Positions 35,501 to 57,860 of a stretch of DNA of 64,000 nucleotides are shown here, in pieces. The translations under genes and the position numbers were made by a program. The notes beneath the pieces are model-generated. The model had not been told where the DNA came from. It saw only the letters and a list, made by a program, of their open reading frames with translations, and searched no databases. The stretch is from Hippopus hippopus (Eukaryota; Mollusca; Bivalvia; Cardiida; Cardiidae). How positions within the stretch are numbered: the stretch's first letter is position 1; every line of letters begins with the position of its first letter. The DNA lies in contig OX328105.1 in assembly GCA_946811185.2 (NCBI GenBank), forward strand, positions 36,211,394 to 36,275,393, given 5' to 3'.

Positions 35501-38500
35501 AATGAGTGGTCATGCATATCCAAATCAACTTTTATCTGCACAGGCTATCAGGCAAGCATTACAAGGGTTTATACAGCTGAATAGACAAAAACTTTACACC
35601 ACAGGTGTAGTCTCTACTTTTCACATACTGTTTTACTTACACTGGCAGCCTGCTATCCACATTCTATCGGATGGTTACGGGAGACAAAACGGCTAACAGT
35701 CTTTTCTCTTATTATGTAGCTCAGCTGTATTATACAATAACAAGCGGATGTCAGAATGGTTGTGAAGCATCAGGAAGTCGGACTGTGTATCTAATAGGGG
35801 GCAGCAGCGGCAGTACTGTGGAATCTTCTCATTATATTAATGGTGCAAATTCAGGAAGTTCATATCCCAGTGTTGGTGGTAATGCTGGTACCTACATTAT
35901 AGCGAGTGGTGCCAGTGAAAGTAGTATAAGAAGGGGAGGTAACAATGGAGAAATTTTGTACCAATTCGGAGGTAACTTTTAGTTAAATAGTACTCCTATA
36001 CATTGCTACATGTATATTATCAGGGAATATCAAAATTTTGGCCAAGTCTTTGGATTCAATATTTTGCTTTATTTTTATTTTCTTCATGTGAAAAGCTAAC
36101 ATTACAAGGACTATAATTTGCCATTTCTCCTAGAGAAGTTTTACGCTTTCGAAACCTTATAGTAATATACAACCTAAAGGTTTTCCGATAAGAGTCATAT
36201 ACATATTGTATATAAAAACTGTGTTACATACTTCATAAATGTATTATATACTGATAACATTAAAATATTTCAAAAATTTTAGTAGGTCTATGATTTGTAC
36301 AGCTGGTTTAAAACATTGAAAAACTTATATTTTGCCAAAATCTTGATATCTCCCTTGTATCAATTTTCTCCTGCCAACTGTTTGAAATAGGCAAGTTTGG
36401 AAAAATCCTCGTAAGACATGAATGATCAACATGAATGTTTCACTCTTTACAAAACAATAAAGAAGAATGAATTTAGATGTACATTATGTTAATAAACTGT
36501 ACTCATGAATTGACATGTGGCTTTCATTAATAAAATATCCAAGGGTGGAGACAAGGAACGCCATGTGTGACCTACTATATATGGCATGAAATTTTACCAT
36601 GCTTCTGTTGCATTGTGTTTTTAGAGCCAAATTTACATGTCATGTTAGAATTGAAAACATACATGTAATTGCAAAGCAATTACAGAGAAATGAAAAGTAA
36701 GATTTTCATCATATGAAATACAAGTACCAGTATATCAGATCTGTTGAAATAATAACTTGATGGAACAAGAGCCATGTTGATATGGCCATCCCCTGCCGAA
36801 TGCTTGCTCAATAGAAGATGTGTGTCTTCTTGTAGGTTGGTTTAAAGGCTACAACTGCTAGATTTAAGAATTATTTTCTGGCAATGCTAAATATAAAGTA
36901 CAATAAAAAACTTCAACAAGGTACACTTTTCTTATATAACTGTCAAGTGTAAACACATATAAAATCAGACAGAAAAAAAAACATGAAAACAACAGAGAGC
37001 AATAAATAAAAAAATATGGAAGTTAAGAGTTATCATTCTTGTGTACTGCACTCCTCCTCAGAGACAATTATCCAACTGTGAAGTTAGTACAGCTCAAGTT
37101 AAGCTCCAAAGAAACCTTGAGACTCAAAAATTAACAAAGGGACACGATTATGGTACTGCACTTCTCCTCAATAAAATCTGCCTACCTCCGAAGTCTCACA
37201 TTGATACCTTTTACAACTTTTCAGTTATGCTCCGGACAACATTTAACTATGAAAAATAACAAAGGGCAGTAACTCCTAAATTATGGCACTTAAAGTTATG
37301 GTTCTTGTACACTGCACTTCTCCTCAATGTCATCTATCAACCTGTGGAGTTTCATGTTTATATCTCATGTAGTTTTCAAGTCATGCTCTGGACAAAAATA
37401 AAGGAAGAAAAAATAACAAAAGACTATTTAATAACTCTTTATCTATTCAACCAGAAGTTATGGTTCTTGTGCACTGCACTTCTTCTCAATATGATCTGTG
37501 AAGTATCATGTTTACATCTTAAATAATTTTTAAGTTATGCTCCAGACAAAATCTTAGTAAGAAAAATATCAAAGAAAAATGACTCCTGAACTATGGAGCT
37601 GAATGTTATGGTTCTTGTACAATGCACTTCTCATCAATGTCATCTATCAACCTGTGAAGTTTCGTGTTTATATCTCATGTAGTTTTCAAGTCATGCTCTG
37701 GACAAAGTAAAAAAAAAAAGAACAAGAACTCCTTAACTATGCAACCAAGAGTTACTGTTCTTGTGCACTGCACTTCTCCTCAACGTGATTTATGCACCTG
37801 TGAAGTATCATGTTTACACCTCTAATAGTATTTGAGATATGCTGCAGACAAAATTTAAGTATGAAAAATAACAAAGGACAATTACTCCCAAATGATAGCA
37901 CTGAAATTTATGGCTCTTGTACACTGCACTTCTCGTGAATGTCATCTATCAACCTGTGAAGTTTCATGTTTACATCTGATGTTGTTTCTAAGTTATGCTC
38001 TGAACAACATCAGGACAAAATTTAAGTAAGAAAAAGTAACAAAGGGCAATAACTACTTAATTATGCAATCAAGAGTTATGGTTCTTGTGCACTGCACACT
38101 TCTCCTTGTTAAGATCTATCTACCTTTTAAGTATCATGTTTACACCTCTGATAGTTTTTTTGAGTTATGCTTCATACAAGAAAGTGGTAAGGAAGGACAG
38201 AATGATGGAAGGACAGACGGCTACTATTACCATATACCCCGCCGCCTTTTCGATACCCAAGAAAACTATTACAAAATGGTTTGGCACACGGTTGGTCAGC
38301 AATCAGAGTACCTCCTTCCTAGGACTCTAAGCTCTGATAAGCTGAAGACTTCTTCTTCAAAGCATTTTTTTCCCACAATATAGCAAACACTAATCTCTTA
38401 CAGAGGCATGAAACAATTGTTTTTCTTCTGATAGAATTGCCATTTGTATATTTATCACTCAGGTGAGAAATGTCCCCCTTTGCCACCTGACTGCAATCCA

Positions 38501-40334
38501 TCCTGTATCAAGTATGACACACCACATTGTAGACAGTGTATCTGTGAGTCTGGTAGGTAATATTTATTTAACCTTTCCCTTTCAATTTTGACATAAACTT
38601 CATATTTCAAAATTCTTTTTTCATACTCTTGTACATGTATCAACTGTTTATAAGTGAACAAATTTTATACTTTTCTTGAGAGCATTTGACGTTTCATATT
38701 TGGTTGTTACCAGCATGTTCTCCGTTTCCCACAATGTTTCCGAAAGCTTTCTCTTTTCTGGGTTCATTAACATTTGAGATTGTTTGGTAAAGAGATAATT
38801 TTACATGCCAAAAGCTGTACCATCTGCTTTCCTTATTGACAGTAGTTATATACTTTTAGTGTAATGTGCAGGCATACAGAACCTAAATGGTAAAAGTAGC
38901 CTTTGAATGTTTTACTATAAAATCAAGGCATTAACGGTAATCTTTAGGCTGCTAAGCATGACTTAAGGACCTTTTGCAGACAGTGTCGATCAAGATCAGA
39001 CTACACAGAATGTGTAGTCTGATCTTGTATCTGCACTGTCCGATGAGGAGATAACTGAGGATCCTTTGAATGCCTTTGAATATGCCTTTGAAATAGCAAA
39101 ATTTGGTGTTTTACTATCAGTTTGAAAGTTTCGTTTCATTTATTTAGCTGGATAGGGGTTAATAGGAGCTATTAAGATTATATTAACCTCAACCTACTTC
39201 AAAAGCAATTTAGTACTGAATATAGTAAGGCAATAAATGGCAAATCATAAGTAAAGAAGAAAGACAGAAGAAAATAGTTTTCAATGGTATTTTCTATACT
39301 TTACACAGCCTCTTAAAGCACCAAATAAGCCCAACAGACATTTTCAGTCTACAAATAGGACCCAAATGATTGCATTTTCATTGTTGCCGTTATCTATAGA
39401 GTTTCAGCAAAGTGGACAGTGCAGATCAAAGATCAGACTGCACATTTTGTGCAGTCTGATCTTGATCTACACTGACCAGAAAGGCAACTTTAGTCACGAA
39501 AGGCACTTTAAAGGTTAAGATATTTTTAGATTTGAATAGTGTTTAATGCTGTTCTCCTCAGTATTTAGAGATACTATGGCAACAGCTCACATCATAGCTT
39601 TCCTTATTAACATTGTTATAAGACATGGGTTCTGCAGGGCATATGGACATCCAAATGTGACAAGTTTTGCCAACAAAATGAAATCAGACTTTCCATAATA
39701 CAAATCCAAAATTTTGATCTCTGAGCCAAAGACCCCAGTTATGTTTAGACTTGCATGAAAAATACTATTGGAAAAAGAAAAAATTGCTTGTGAAAAGCAT
39801 GATTCCACCCTCCAAATTTATTTGAAATCTTTCTACCATATTGTTTTAAACTGCTGTACATCATTTCAGAAAAAATGACTTTTCAGAAGAATATTTAAAG
39901 CATTTAGAAGAAGAGTCTTGCTAGAGGCAATGCTATTGTGATTTCGGTCCCACTGGTACACAATGGGGAGAGAGATAATTAAAAATAAATAATTCAAAAT
40001 ATCCCATCAATTCAAAATATTCCCTCTACTTCTGTATAAAAAATTAATTCCTTAATTGTGTGATGATTCACATAAGACTTGCAGGGTTAGGCAGAGGGAC
40101 TTGATTTTTGGTCATACCATCTCCTATTGTCCATGGAAAAGAAAAAACTCTTCTATACATATGGAAAGCATGAAAGGAAAATGAGCAACTGCTTAATACA
40201 ACTCATTGTTTCTTTTCCTTCATCACTTTCAATGGCTGTCCACTCTGAGGCACTGTTTGATTGTTTAAGTAATAAATTCTCATTTTTGTGTGTTATTTTG
40301 TTTTGCAGCATACACCCACTATGGCAGTGGTTAG
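14305..40334 (+). CDS. Multidomain antistasin-like Cys-rich protein gene (ten coding segments, 5' exon not found)
   Basis: Joined coding segments: 14305-14583, 16940-17041, 21372-21659, 21971-22294, 25144-25290, 28245-28367, 30558-30701, 35720-35971, 38463-38552 and 40309-40334 (TAG at 40332-40334). They encode about 590 residues with eight antistasin-like domains of the pattern C-x4-6-C-x3-C-x5-12-C-x2-C-x-C, separated by Gly/Met-, Gly/Ser- and Ser-rich spacers. Antistasin domains are small disulfide-rich modules, often extracellular serine-protease inhibitors; inhibition here is inferred only. Every intron interrupts a codon after its first base, so each internal segment is a symmetric 1-1 module divisible by three. 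No ATG/signal-peptide exon was found upstream. It could be a matrix, byssal or defence protein; nothing in the sequence decides. It converges on PSMA2. Confidence 0.8.
14628..14840 (+). mobile_element. MITE family A (subfamily with AGCCGAATAAACCC ends)
   Basis: TTAA at 14628-14631 and 14837-14840. The centre has GATCAAAGATCAGACTGT / TGCAGTCTGATCTTGATC. It lies in intron 1, 44 bp after the exon. Confidence 0.7.
14922..15540. mobile_element. Inverted-repeat element carrying a coding-like fragment
   Basis: The left end (CTTTTGGCCACATCCTCGG ... CGCCCCTGG) is related to the reverse complement of the right end (CCCAGGGGTGATGCATGG ... CCGAGGATGTTTTGGCCAG), so the unit has imperfect terminal inverted repeats of at least 50 bp. 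The interior holds the ORF at 15148-15312 and more loosely inverted AT-rich stretches. Confidence 0.5.
15148..15312 (+). pseudogene. Captured coding fragment, 54 aa, possibly helicase-like N-terminus
   Basis: ATG 15148 opens MAAPINTTIEKRLKEIFGVT, then a Lys/Gln/Asp-rich stretch with VLQNGIS, stopping at 15310-15312. The opening resembles the leader and Q-motif region of RecQ-like helicases, but no Walker A follows, so the identification is weak. Its position inside an inverted-repeat element suggests a captured piece of a host gene. Confidence 0.3.
15929..16153 (+). mobile_element. MITE family B
   Basis: Runs from CCCTTTACCAAATATACCG to GTCGTTAGGTAAAGAG. It contains GTTTTAACAACCCTGAGGAA and the right-half blocks ACATATAATTTGTTGTCTGC and GCTTTCAAACTGGG. 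A loose partial copy precedes it (15860-15920). Confidence 0.7.
16160..16660. other. Intron DNA, no gene or clear repeat seen
   Basis: AT-rich, with scattered degraded family-B motifs only (16220-16320). Confidence 0.4.
16665..16873 (-). mobile_element. MITE family A, reverse orientation
   Basis: Starts TTAGGCTGTTGAGCGCGAC and ends GATAAGGGTTAA (TTAA 16870-16873). The central inverted pair is ATATCAAACTGCAG / TACAGTCTGATCTTGA. Confidence 0.65.
16940..17041 (+). CDS. Antistasin-like gene, coding segment 2 (Gly/Met spacer)
   Basis: Acceptor TTACAG (AG 16938-16939) and donor GGTGAGTGG. The segment encodes 34 residues of Ala/Gly/Met-rich sequence with GGMAAGAGGPSGGPMSLMSA and no cysteine. It was accepted as an exon because junctions and phase (1-1) match its neighbours and the composition continues segment 1. 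Confidence 0.65.
17151..17365 (+). mobile_element. MITE family A, partial right end
   Basis: Starts CTTAAGCCTTTGAGAGCCG. The palindrome AGATCAACGACCAGGCTGC / CAACCTGATCTTGATC has diverged, and the right terminus is lost after GTCGTGAAAC. Confidence 0.6.
17602..17835 (+). mobile_element. MITE family B
   Basis: Runs from TAACCTTTTAACATACAATC to TTTGTCGTTTCGG. Its core has TATTATGGGAAAAGGAG, with a diverged right arm. Confidence 0.65.
17951..19442 (-). mobile_element. Complete Tc1-like transposon, 1492 bp
   Basis: The left end CTGACGTCCATAAGAAACGC (17951-17977) and right end (19416-19442) are inverted copies of 27 bp with about two mismatches. Each is flanked by TA (17949-17950; 19443-19444), the Tc1/mariner target site. 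One intact transposase fills the interior. It lies in intron 2 of the antistasin-like gene, on the opposite strand. Confidence 0.93.
18142..19149 (-). CDS. Tc1-like transposase, intact, 335 aa
   Basis: Cut-and-paste DNA transposase of the Tc1 group. The chosen ATG (19149-19147) opens MSRLNNEARARILGMLESGL; a longer reading from a TTG at 19170 was not used. Residues about 1-110 form the paired-like helix-turn-helix DNA-binding region (SQSHLARRFNVARSTIVRFV, and GRHVSRNTVRRRLRERG). The catalytic triad is visible as FSDESRF, FQDDNARPHTA and NLIERMWD, with 34 residues between the second Asp and the Glu (DD34E). Length is normal for the family, with no stop or frameshift. Terminal inverted repeats and TA duplications are present, so it may be recently active. 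The stop is TGA at 18144-18142. Confidence 0.96.
   Translation of the reverse strand: MSRLNNEARARILGMLESGLSQSHLARRFNVARSTIVRFVRRVNETGSLSDRPRPGAPRVTSVRQDNFIRQRHLRNRFVTAQSTTSMVVKNRGRHVSRNTVRRRLRERGILCRRPYRGVVLTDHHRRERRQWAQNNIGRRWRDVVFSDESRFNLSCTDGRVRVYRQRNERYTQSCVLEHNRFGGGGVMILAAINHTFRTDLVVINGNLNARRYVNQVLRPVVVPLFQQCRGLTFQDDNARPHTARFTRNSLMANNIAVLPWPANSPDCNLIERMWDILGRRLCRRNPQPQNVQELTNALREEWARIPRYLLRNLCGSMGRRLQALIASQGGHTRY
19495..19710 (+). mobile_element. MITE family A
   Basis: Starts CAACCCTTATCCTGCTCAAG and ends GCGCCAAGCAGCCCAAAGG. The central hairpin TCCAAGACCACACTGCA / TGCAGTCTGATCTTGAT is partly decayed. The terminal TTAA is mutated. Confidence 0.65.
19715..20980. other. Intron DNA, no gene or named repeat seen
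   Basis: AT-rich. Short ORFs at 20021-20254 and 20433-20675 have no coding character. Confidence 0.45.
20985..21212 (-). mobile_element. MITE family B, reverse orientation
   Basis: Starts AATCCTTTACCAAACGACAA and ends GAGGTAAAGGG. The hairpin core is GTGGGAAAAGGAGAAAACGC / TAGTTACCAGC, with CTCGGGTTTTCGAG at the far side. Confidence 0.65.
21372..21659 (+). CDS. Antistasin-like gene, coding segment 3 (Ser/Gly spacer + domain 2)
   Basis: Acceptor GATGACAG and donor AGTAAGTGG, phase 1-1. A 55-residue Ser/Gly/Thr-rich spacer (SGSAQGNTLSGNAGGGTKGE) precedes the six-Cys domain ECAATLLCTSTCTSGYTLG ... NGCRSCSC. Confidence 0.85.
21971..22294 (+). CDS. Antistasin-like gene, coding segment 4 (domains 3 and 4)
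   Basis: Acceptor TTTTGACAG and donor AGGTAATTC, phase 1-1. It encodes two domains: ECTVTSHCMNSCTNGYTMST ... GCPVCTC, then LTCAATFCNIGCTVGYKCGR ... GCPTCEC, which has one extra Cys (YKC). A Pro/Thr-rich linker joins them. Confidence 0.88.
22320..22850. other. Intron DNA, no gene or repeat recognised
   Basis: No ORF with family motifs and no match to the window's repeat families. Confidence 0.45.
22856..23081 (+). mobile_element. MITE family A, best-preserved termini
   Basis: Flanked by TTAA on both sides (22856-22859; 23078-23081). The terminal inverted repeats are CCCTTATCCTGCT and AGCAGTCAAAGGG, close to the piggyBac-type CCYTTTNMCTGCC end. The central hairpin is AAAGATCAGACTGCACG / TGCAGTCTGATCTTGAT. 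Confidence 0.85.
23208..23860. repeat. Hairpin-containing repeat (arms 23710-23763 and 23808-23860)
   Basis: AAGGAATGAAGAGAATTTTT, then GTTTTCATGGAGGTATGAAG, is reverse-complementary to the right arm over about 52 bp, with a ~45-nt loop. A related half (TTTTTTTCATAGCTCCATG) lies at 23226-23245, with TGACGTCATGAAT motifs between. Confidence 0.7.
24270..24498 (+). mobile_element. MITE family B, TTAA-bounded
   Basis: TTAA ends (24270-24273; 24495-24498). Includes CCATTTACAAACAATCCC, CATGCTGGTAACCAGAC, TTTTCCCACAATGTTTTC and TTTTGTTGTCTGGCAGG. Confidence 0.78.
24500..25140. other. Intron DNA, no gene seen
   Basis: The ORF at 24871-25059 lacks recognisable motifs and is probably chance. Confidence 0.4.
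25144..25290 (+). CDS. Antistasin-like gene, coding segment 5 (domain 5)
   Basis: Acceptor CTTTTCAG and donor AGTGAGTAA, phase 1-1. It encodes VQCLRPLSCPSSCEIGYKCD ... NGCPTCEC, the closest of the eight to the classical antistasin spacing. Confidence 0.9.
25553..25800 (+). mobile_element. Repeat family E, uninterrupted copy
   Basis: Matches both halves of 7588-8270 without the inserted 420 bp and ends at GGGCTACGCCACGGGAAAT. Family D follows immediately. Confidence 0.65.
25801..27578 (+). repeat. Tandem duplication of an ~887-bp family-D unit with giant hairpins
   Basis: Unit 1 (25801 to about 26688) and unit 2 (about 26689-27578) are near-identical, both ending TTAGTAACAGAATGTAATAA. Each opens with a hairpin. 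In unit 2, positions 26692-26764 (AGAGGTTATTACACGGCTGA onward) pair with 26770-26842. Each also holds the AGGATAAATAGAATAGATGG segment shared with 13973-14130. Confidence 0.9.
27590..28240. other. Intron DNA, no gene seen
   Basis: AT-rich with short non-coding ORFs. Confidence 0.4.
28245..28367 (+). CDS. Antistasin-like gene, coding segment 6 (domain 6)
   Basis: The acceptor is the upstream AG (28243-28244, CTTCACAG). The nearer AG at 28251-28252 would put a TAG directly in frame. Donor GGTAAGGAA, phase 1-1. It encodes TCSHTLTCAATCTDGYEVIK ... MCDKCVC. Confidence 0.85.
28478..28566 (-). mobile_element. MITE family C, partial
   Basis: TGATTATATGATGACTTGC, then CAATGCATCTCGGAGATGCA, then TTAAACCCGTTTTTG: one terminus with its small ATCTCGGAGAT palindrome. 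Confidence 0.5.
28680..29265. other. Intron DNA, no gene seen
   Basis: No coding region or named repeat recognised. Confidence 0.4.
29271..29862 (-). repeat. Array element with ~140-bp units, short reverse copy
   Basis: Opens with CTGAGCAAGAAGTGATCAAG, then GTGAGCTTTTGTGATCG and GTCCGGCGTCCGTCGTG. About 3.5 units follow (AGGCCACATTTTCAGCCTGA ... AAAAGTAGGTCAC), and it closes with GGGCAAATGGCCCTCTTGTT. It is the reverse complement of the type at 31705-33560 and 34515-35420. Confidence 0.8.
29870..30550. other. Intron DNA, no gene seen
   Basis: No recognisable repeat or coding region apart from the next exon. Confidence 0.4.
30558..30701 (+). CDS. Antistasin-like gene, coding segment 7 (domain 7)
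   Basis: Acceptor CATTTCAG and a weaker donor GGTTAGAAC, phase 1-1. It encodes QCASTSTCSAKCAHGFDIIK ... ACSQCRC. Here the usual GC-x2-C is AC-x2-C. Confidence 0.85.
30705..31555. other. Intron DNA, no gene seen
   Basis: The minus-strand ORF at 31152-31394 has no recognisable motif. Sequence such as ACAAGAGAACAAGC and GACAAACTGACTC hints at a degraded repeat, not assigned. Confidence 0.35.
31562..31681. repeat. Long hairpin, ~58-bp arms, almost no loop
   Basis: The left arm (AAAGATTGAAATTTATTTCA ... TTTTCAAGAGTGGC) and right arm (GCCACTCTTGAAAATATTAT ... AATTTCGATCTTTT) pair with only a few mismatches. A single arm occurs at 8343-8420. Confidence 0.85.
31690..33560 (+). repeat. Tandem array, about 12 units of ~143 bp
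   Basis: The unit has GACCTACTTTTTGACCC, then CAATTTCAAACTTGTC, GAGATATCATCAAGACAAAC, ATTCTGACCAAGTTTCA and TGGCCTCTAGAGTGCACAC. GACCTACTTTTTGA recurs near 31800, 31945, 32090, 32230, 32375, 32480, 32625, 32915, 33055, 33200 and 33345. The array starts near ACAAGAGAGCCATTGGC and ends CAGCACTTTGTGCTCAGG, then TGAGCTAAAAA. Confidence 0.92.
33635..33830 (-). mobile_element. Repeat family E, diverged reverse copy
   Basis: GGTAATTCCCCGTGGC, then AAGAACGCATTATAATATTA, then TTCAATTGAAG: the reverse complement of the 25553-25800 type. Confidence 0.55.
34110..34340 (+). mobile_element. SINE body, best copy
   Basis: GTCATTGCGACAGGATTCAT ... GTTATGTGGGAAAGCAGC ... GGATAGGTGCACTGGCCG ... GTGTTAAACACCATACAATT, then AATCAATCAAC. 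The conserved core and ATCAATCAA tail resemble mollusc conserved-domain SINEs. No tRNA-like head is visible in this copy. Confidence 0.7.
34385..34497 (-). mobile_element. MITE family B, partial
   Basis: GAAAACATTGTCGTAAAAG, AAAATGTTGGTTACCATCG, TCCTTTTCCCACAG, ending GGGTAAAAGGTTAA. Confidence 0.6.
34515..35420 (+). repeat. Tandem array element, about 5-6 units of ~145 bp
   Basis: Same unit and ends as 31690-33560: it opens ACAAGAGGGCCAGGGGCTGA and ends GAGCACTTTGTGCCCAGG, then CGAGCTAAAAA. The paired opening and closing sequences show this is a defined element rather than an open-ended satellite. Confidence 0.88.
35720..35971 (+). CDS. Antistasin-like gene, coding segment 8 (Gly/Ser module)
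   Basis: Acceptor TTATGTAG and donor AGGTAACTT, phase 1-1. It encodes 84 residues of Gly/Ser-rich sequence (GGSSGSTVESSHYINGANSG) with only two cysteines (CQNGC), so no complete antistasin domain. It may be an eroded domain or a spacer exon. Confidence 0.72.
35975..36760. other. Intron DNA, no gene seen
   Basis: AT-rich, with no family recognised. Confidence 0.4.
36765..38255 (+). repeat. Tandem array, about 8 units of ~155 bp, with distinct ends
   Basis: The unit reads GTTATGGTTCTTGTGCACTG, CACTTCTCCTCAATGT, TGTGAAGTTTCATGTTTA, AGTTATGCTCTGGACAAA, AAAAATAACAAAGGGCAA. GTTCTTGT recurs near 37034, 37305, 37460, 37611, 37757, 37914 (diverged) and 38077. It opens GGAACAAGAGCCATGTTGAT and ends GGAAGGACAGACGGCTACTA, then TTACCATATACCCCGCCG, so it too has element-like ends. 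Confidence 0.88.
38463..38552 (+). CDS. Antistasin-like gene, coding segment 9 (domain 8)
   Basis: Acceptor ATCACTCAG and donor TGGTAGGTAA, phase 1-1. It encodes a compact six-Cys domain, KCPPLPPDCNPSCIKYDTPH, then CRQCIC. Confidence 0.82.
38695..38805 (-). mobile_element. MITE family B, partial
   Basis: TTACCAGCATGTTCTCCG, then TTTCCCACAATGTTTC and GATTGTTTGGTAAAGAG: one half of the element. Confidence 0.6.
38931..39162 (-). mobile_element. MITE family A, reverse orientation
   Basis: TTAA at 38931-38934 and 39159-39162. The hairpin ATCAAGATCAGACTACAC / GTGTAGTCTGATCTTG lies off-centre; GCTGGATAGGGG marks the right end. Confidence 0.7.
39313..39518 (+). mobile_element. MITE family A
   Basis: TTAA at both ends. 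The hairpin AAAGATCAGACTGCACA / TGTGCAGTCTGATCTTGA is intact; it belongs to the same subfamily as 14628-14840. Confidence 0.75.
39525..40300. other. Intron DNA, no gene seen
   Basis: ORFs on both strands are short and unrecognised. Confidence 0.4.
40309..40334 (+). CDS. Antistasin-like gene, terminal coding segment
   Basis: Acceptor TTTTGCAG (40307-40308). In phase 1 it adds AYTHYGSG and stops at TAG 40332-40334. It is short, so support rests on the strong acceptor and correct phase. No clear AATAAA was found within the next 500 bp. Confidence 0.55.
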
Positions 40335-40609
40335 CTAGATGAGGAAAAGCCACTATTCCAACTGTTAGCACAGCTCATACAGAAATACTTCAATGATCTA
40401 ATTTCTTCATTTAGAGAGCTTTTTCATCATGCATAAGACCAATCTTTAAAGCATTGTGGCAAAAAGATATATCACTCAAAATGAACCATTTCTCTTTTTT
40501 GTCACATTATTCTATTGTACAAGTACCTTAATTCATTTGGAATTCCTTATATTCACATGTATGATTTCAAAATAGAATACAGCATTTTTTATTGATAGCA
40601 AGAAATTGT

Positions 40610-40806
40610 TTCAACTCTTTACCAAATGACAAAATCTAAGACTAGTCCAAACTGGAAGCATTTGCAAAAGACAAAAAACAGGTAACTTAAATTTCGAAGA
40701 TTGTTTTGGGAAGGGTAGAAAGCATTTTCTCTTTTTTTCCACAGTGTTTTCAAAAGGCTTCCTTTTCAGGTTCGTTAAAAGTAGGAATTGTGTGGTAAAG
40801 GGTTAA
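40610..40806 (-). mobile_element. MITE family B
   Basis: CAACTCTTTACCAAATGAC ... GAAAGCATTTTCTCTT ... TTTTCCACAGTGTTTTC ... GTGTGGTAAAGGGTTAA. Confidence 0.65.
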
Positions 40807-41394
40807 AGGAAAGAAAAGTAAAAGATGAAAGACTATCTACTAAAACTGAATCTTTTTATTCTTTACAGGACAGAACATTTTTGTAACCATTCACATACAA
40901 ACTCTTTACATTTAACTCTTATCCATAAGACAACAAAATGTTTTATTCATCTACATATACTGAAATAATGTGTAGCCTCAAATTTAGAAGTGTCTCATAG
41001 AATGGGAACAATGGAAAGCTGCTTTGATAACCAAAAGGTAAAATGTGAGGGTTTAAGAAAAAAAATTCATTTTCAAAAAATATAGTCAACCCTTCCTACA
41101 AGCAATCTCTACCTTTTGCACAAAACTTTCAGAAGTCATCAGCTGCAAGATTATCGAAGGTAAGAAGTTAACCAACCACCATACAATTGAATTGTAGACC
41201 AAACAGAAATCTATAATATATGAAAATGAGTGAGGAAGGTAAGCAATATGTCTTTCTTGAAGAGCTTGGAAAACATTAGAACAAATGAGAAACTCCTTCT
41301 TTCAAGCTGTTCTTCCTTTTCCCACATTTTTTTCAATAGGTGTGTATGGAAGCTCTGTGCTTATATGCCTAAGTATTTTAAGCAAGTTCACAAT

Positions 41395-41622
41395 TAAGAG
41401 CTACATCAAAAACTTAAGCCTTTACCAGCCTTTCCCGTGTATTTACAATCTGATGGAAGTTTTTTAAATCTATAACATTGTGAGAAAAGGGATAAATAGC
41501 TGAAAACTGGGATGTTTTCTATCCTTTCTATAAATACATAATCAACAAATTAAGAAATATATGATTTGTTGTCTGCAAATGCTTTCAATGTTGACAAATC
41601 TGGCATAGTACAGAGTTAAATC
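41395..41622 (+). mobile_element. MITE family B, diverged
   Basis: Contains TTTACCAGCCTTTCCCGTG, AACATTGTGAGAAAAGG, GATTTGTTGTCTGCAAATGC and a decayed right end (GCATAGTACAGAGTTAA). Confidence 0.55.
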
Positions 41623-41674
41623 ATTCAAGAAAATCTACACATTTGCTTCTTTCTTTTTCATTTCATGTTAATGA

Positions 41675-41680
41675 TTTATT
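41675..41680 (-). terminator. Poly(A) signal of PSMA2 (AATAAA)
   Basis: TTTATT on the plus strand reads AATAAA on the minus strand, about 86 nt beyond the PSMA2 stop codon. Confidence 0.5.
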
Positions 41681-41765
41681 GTCTGTCCTACAACGACATA
41701 ACAATTATGAGATAATGAGGAGCACATTCATAGCACTGTAAGTCAGTTGAACCTTTCTCATTCTA

Positions 41766-57242
<15,477 letters not shown>

Positions 57243-57640
57243 GTTGGCTTTTACCGGTTTCACAGCTTGTGCCCGTTTCACAGTAAGCGCAAAAAATCAG
57301 AGAACCATAATCCCACGTTTGGTTTTTTTTTATCTCCCTTTACATTACTGTTTGACCGACCTAGAAACGGCTTTAATTGCAATTTATGTAAATACATGTA
57401 TTTAGACAACCTTTTTCTTTTCTTAAATGATTTTGTAACCGAAATATTTATACTTCAGGATTTCGTATTGAATTAGCCTACAGAACAAATCAGGTAGATG
57501 AAACATTTTTTTTTTTTTAATCTAGATCGTTGTATGCATAATTTGAGTCTAAATAGATTAGTTTGGCTATTGAAATAGTGGATGGAATTAAACTTTCAGA
57601 TTAATGTTGTCGTCAGTCCTAAAAATGTTTACGCTTTGAA
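57243..57640 (-). promoter_or_regulatory. Presumed PSMA2 5' flank
   Basis: Sequence upstream of the PSMA2 ATG. No clear TATA box or GC-rich island was seen; the call rests on position alone. Confidence 0.25.
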
Positions 57641-57689
57641 TGCTTAGCACATCTCAATTTATTCTGCAGAGAAACGATAGATGTAGATC

Positions 57690-57800
57690 TAAAGATCATG
57701 GGTCACAGTTTTAATGATTAAGTTAATCTTATGCAGAATGTGTAAATCAAGATCTGACTACACAGAATATTTGTCTGATCTTGTAGATGTTCACTGTCCT
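57690..57800 (+). mobile_element. MITE family A, degraded
   Basis: AATCAAGATCTGACTACACA, then TTGTCTGATCTTGTAGATG, then CACTGTCC: remains of the family-A hairpin. Confidence 0.45.
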
Positions 57801-57860
57801 CTGATTCGTGAACCTTTCTGGTTTAATTACTTTGGAAATAGATTTTTTTTTGAAAGTGAC

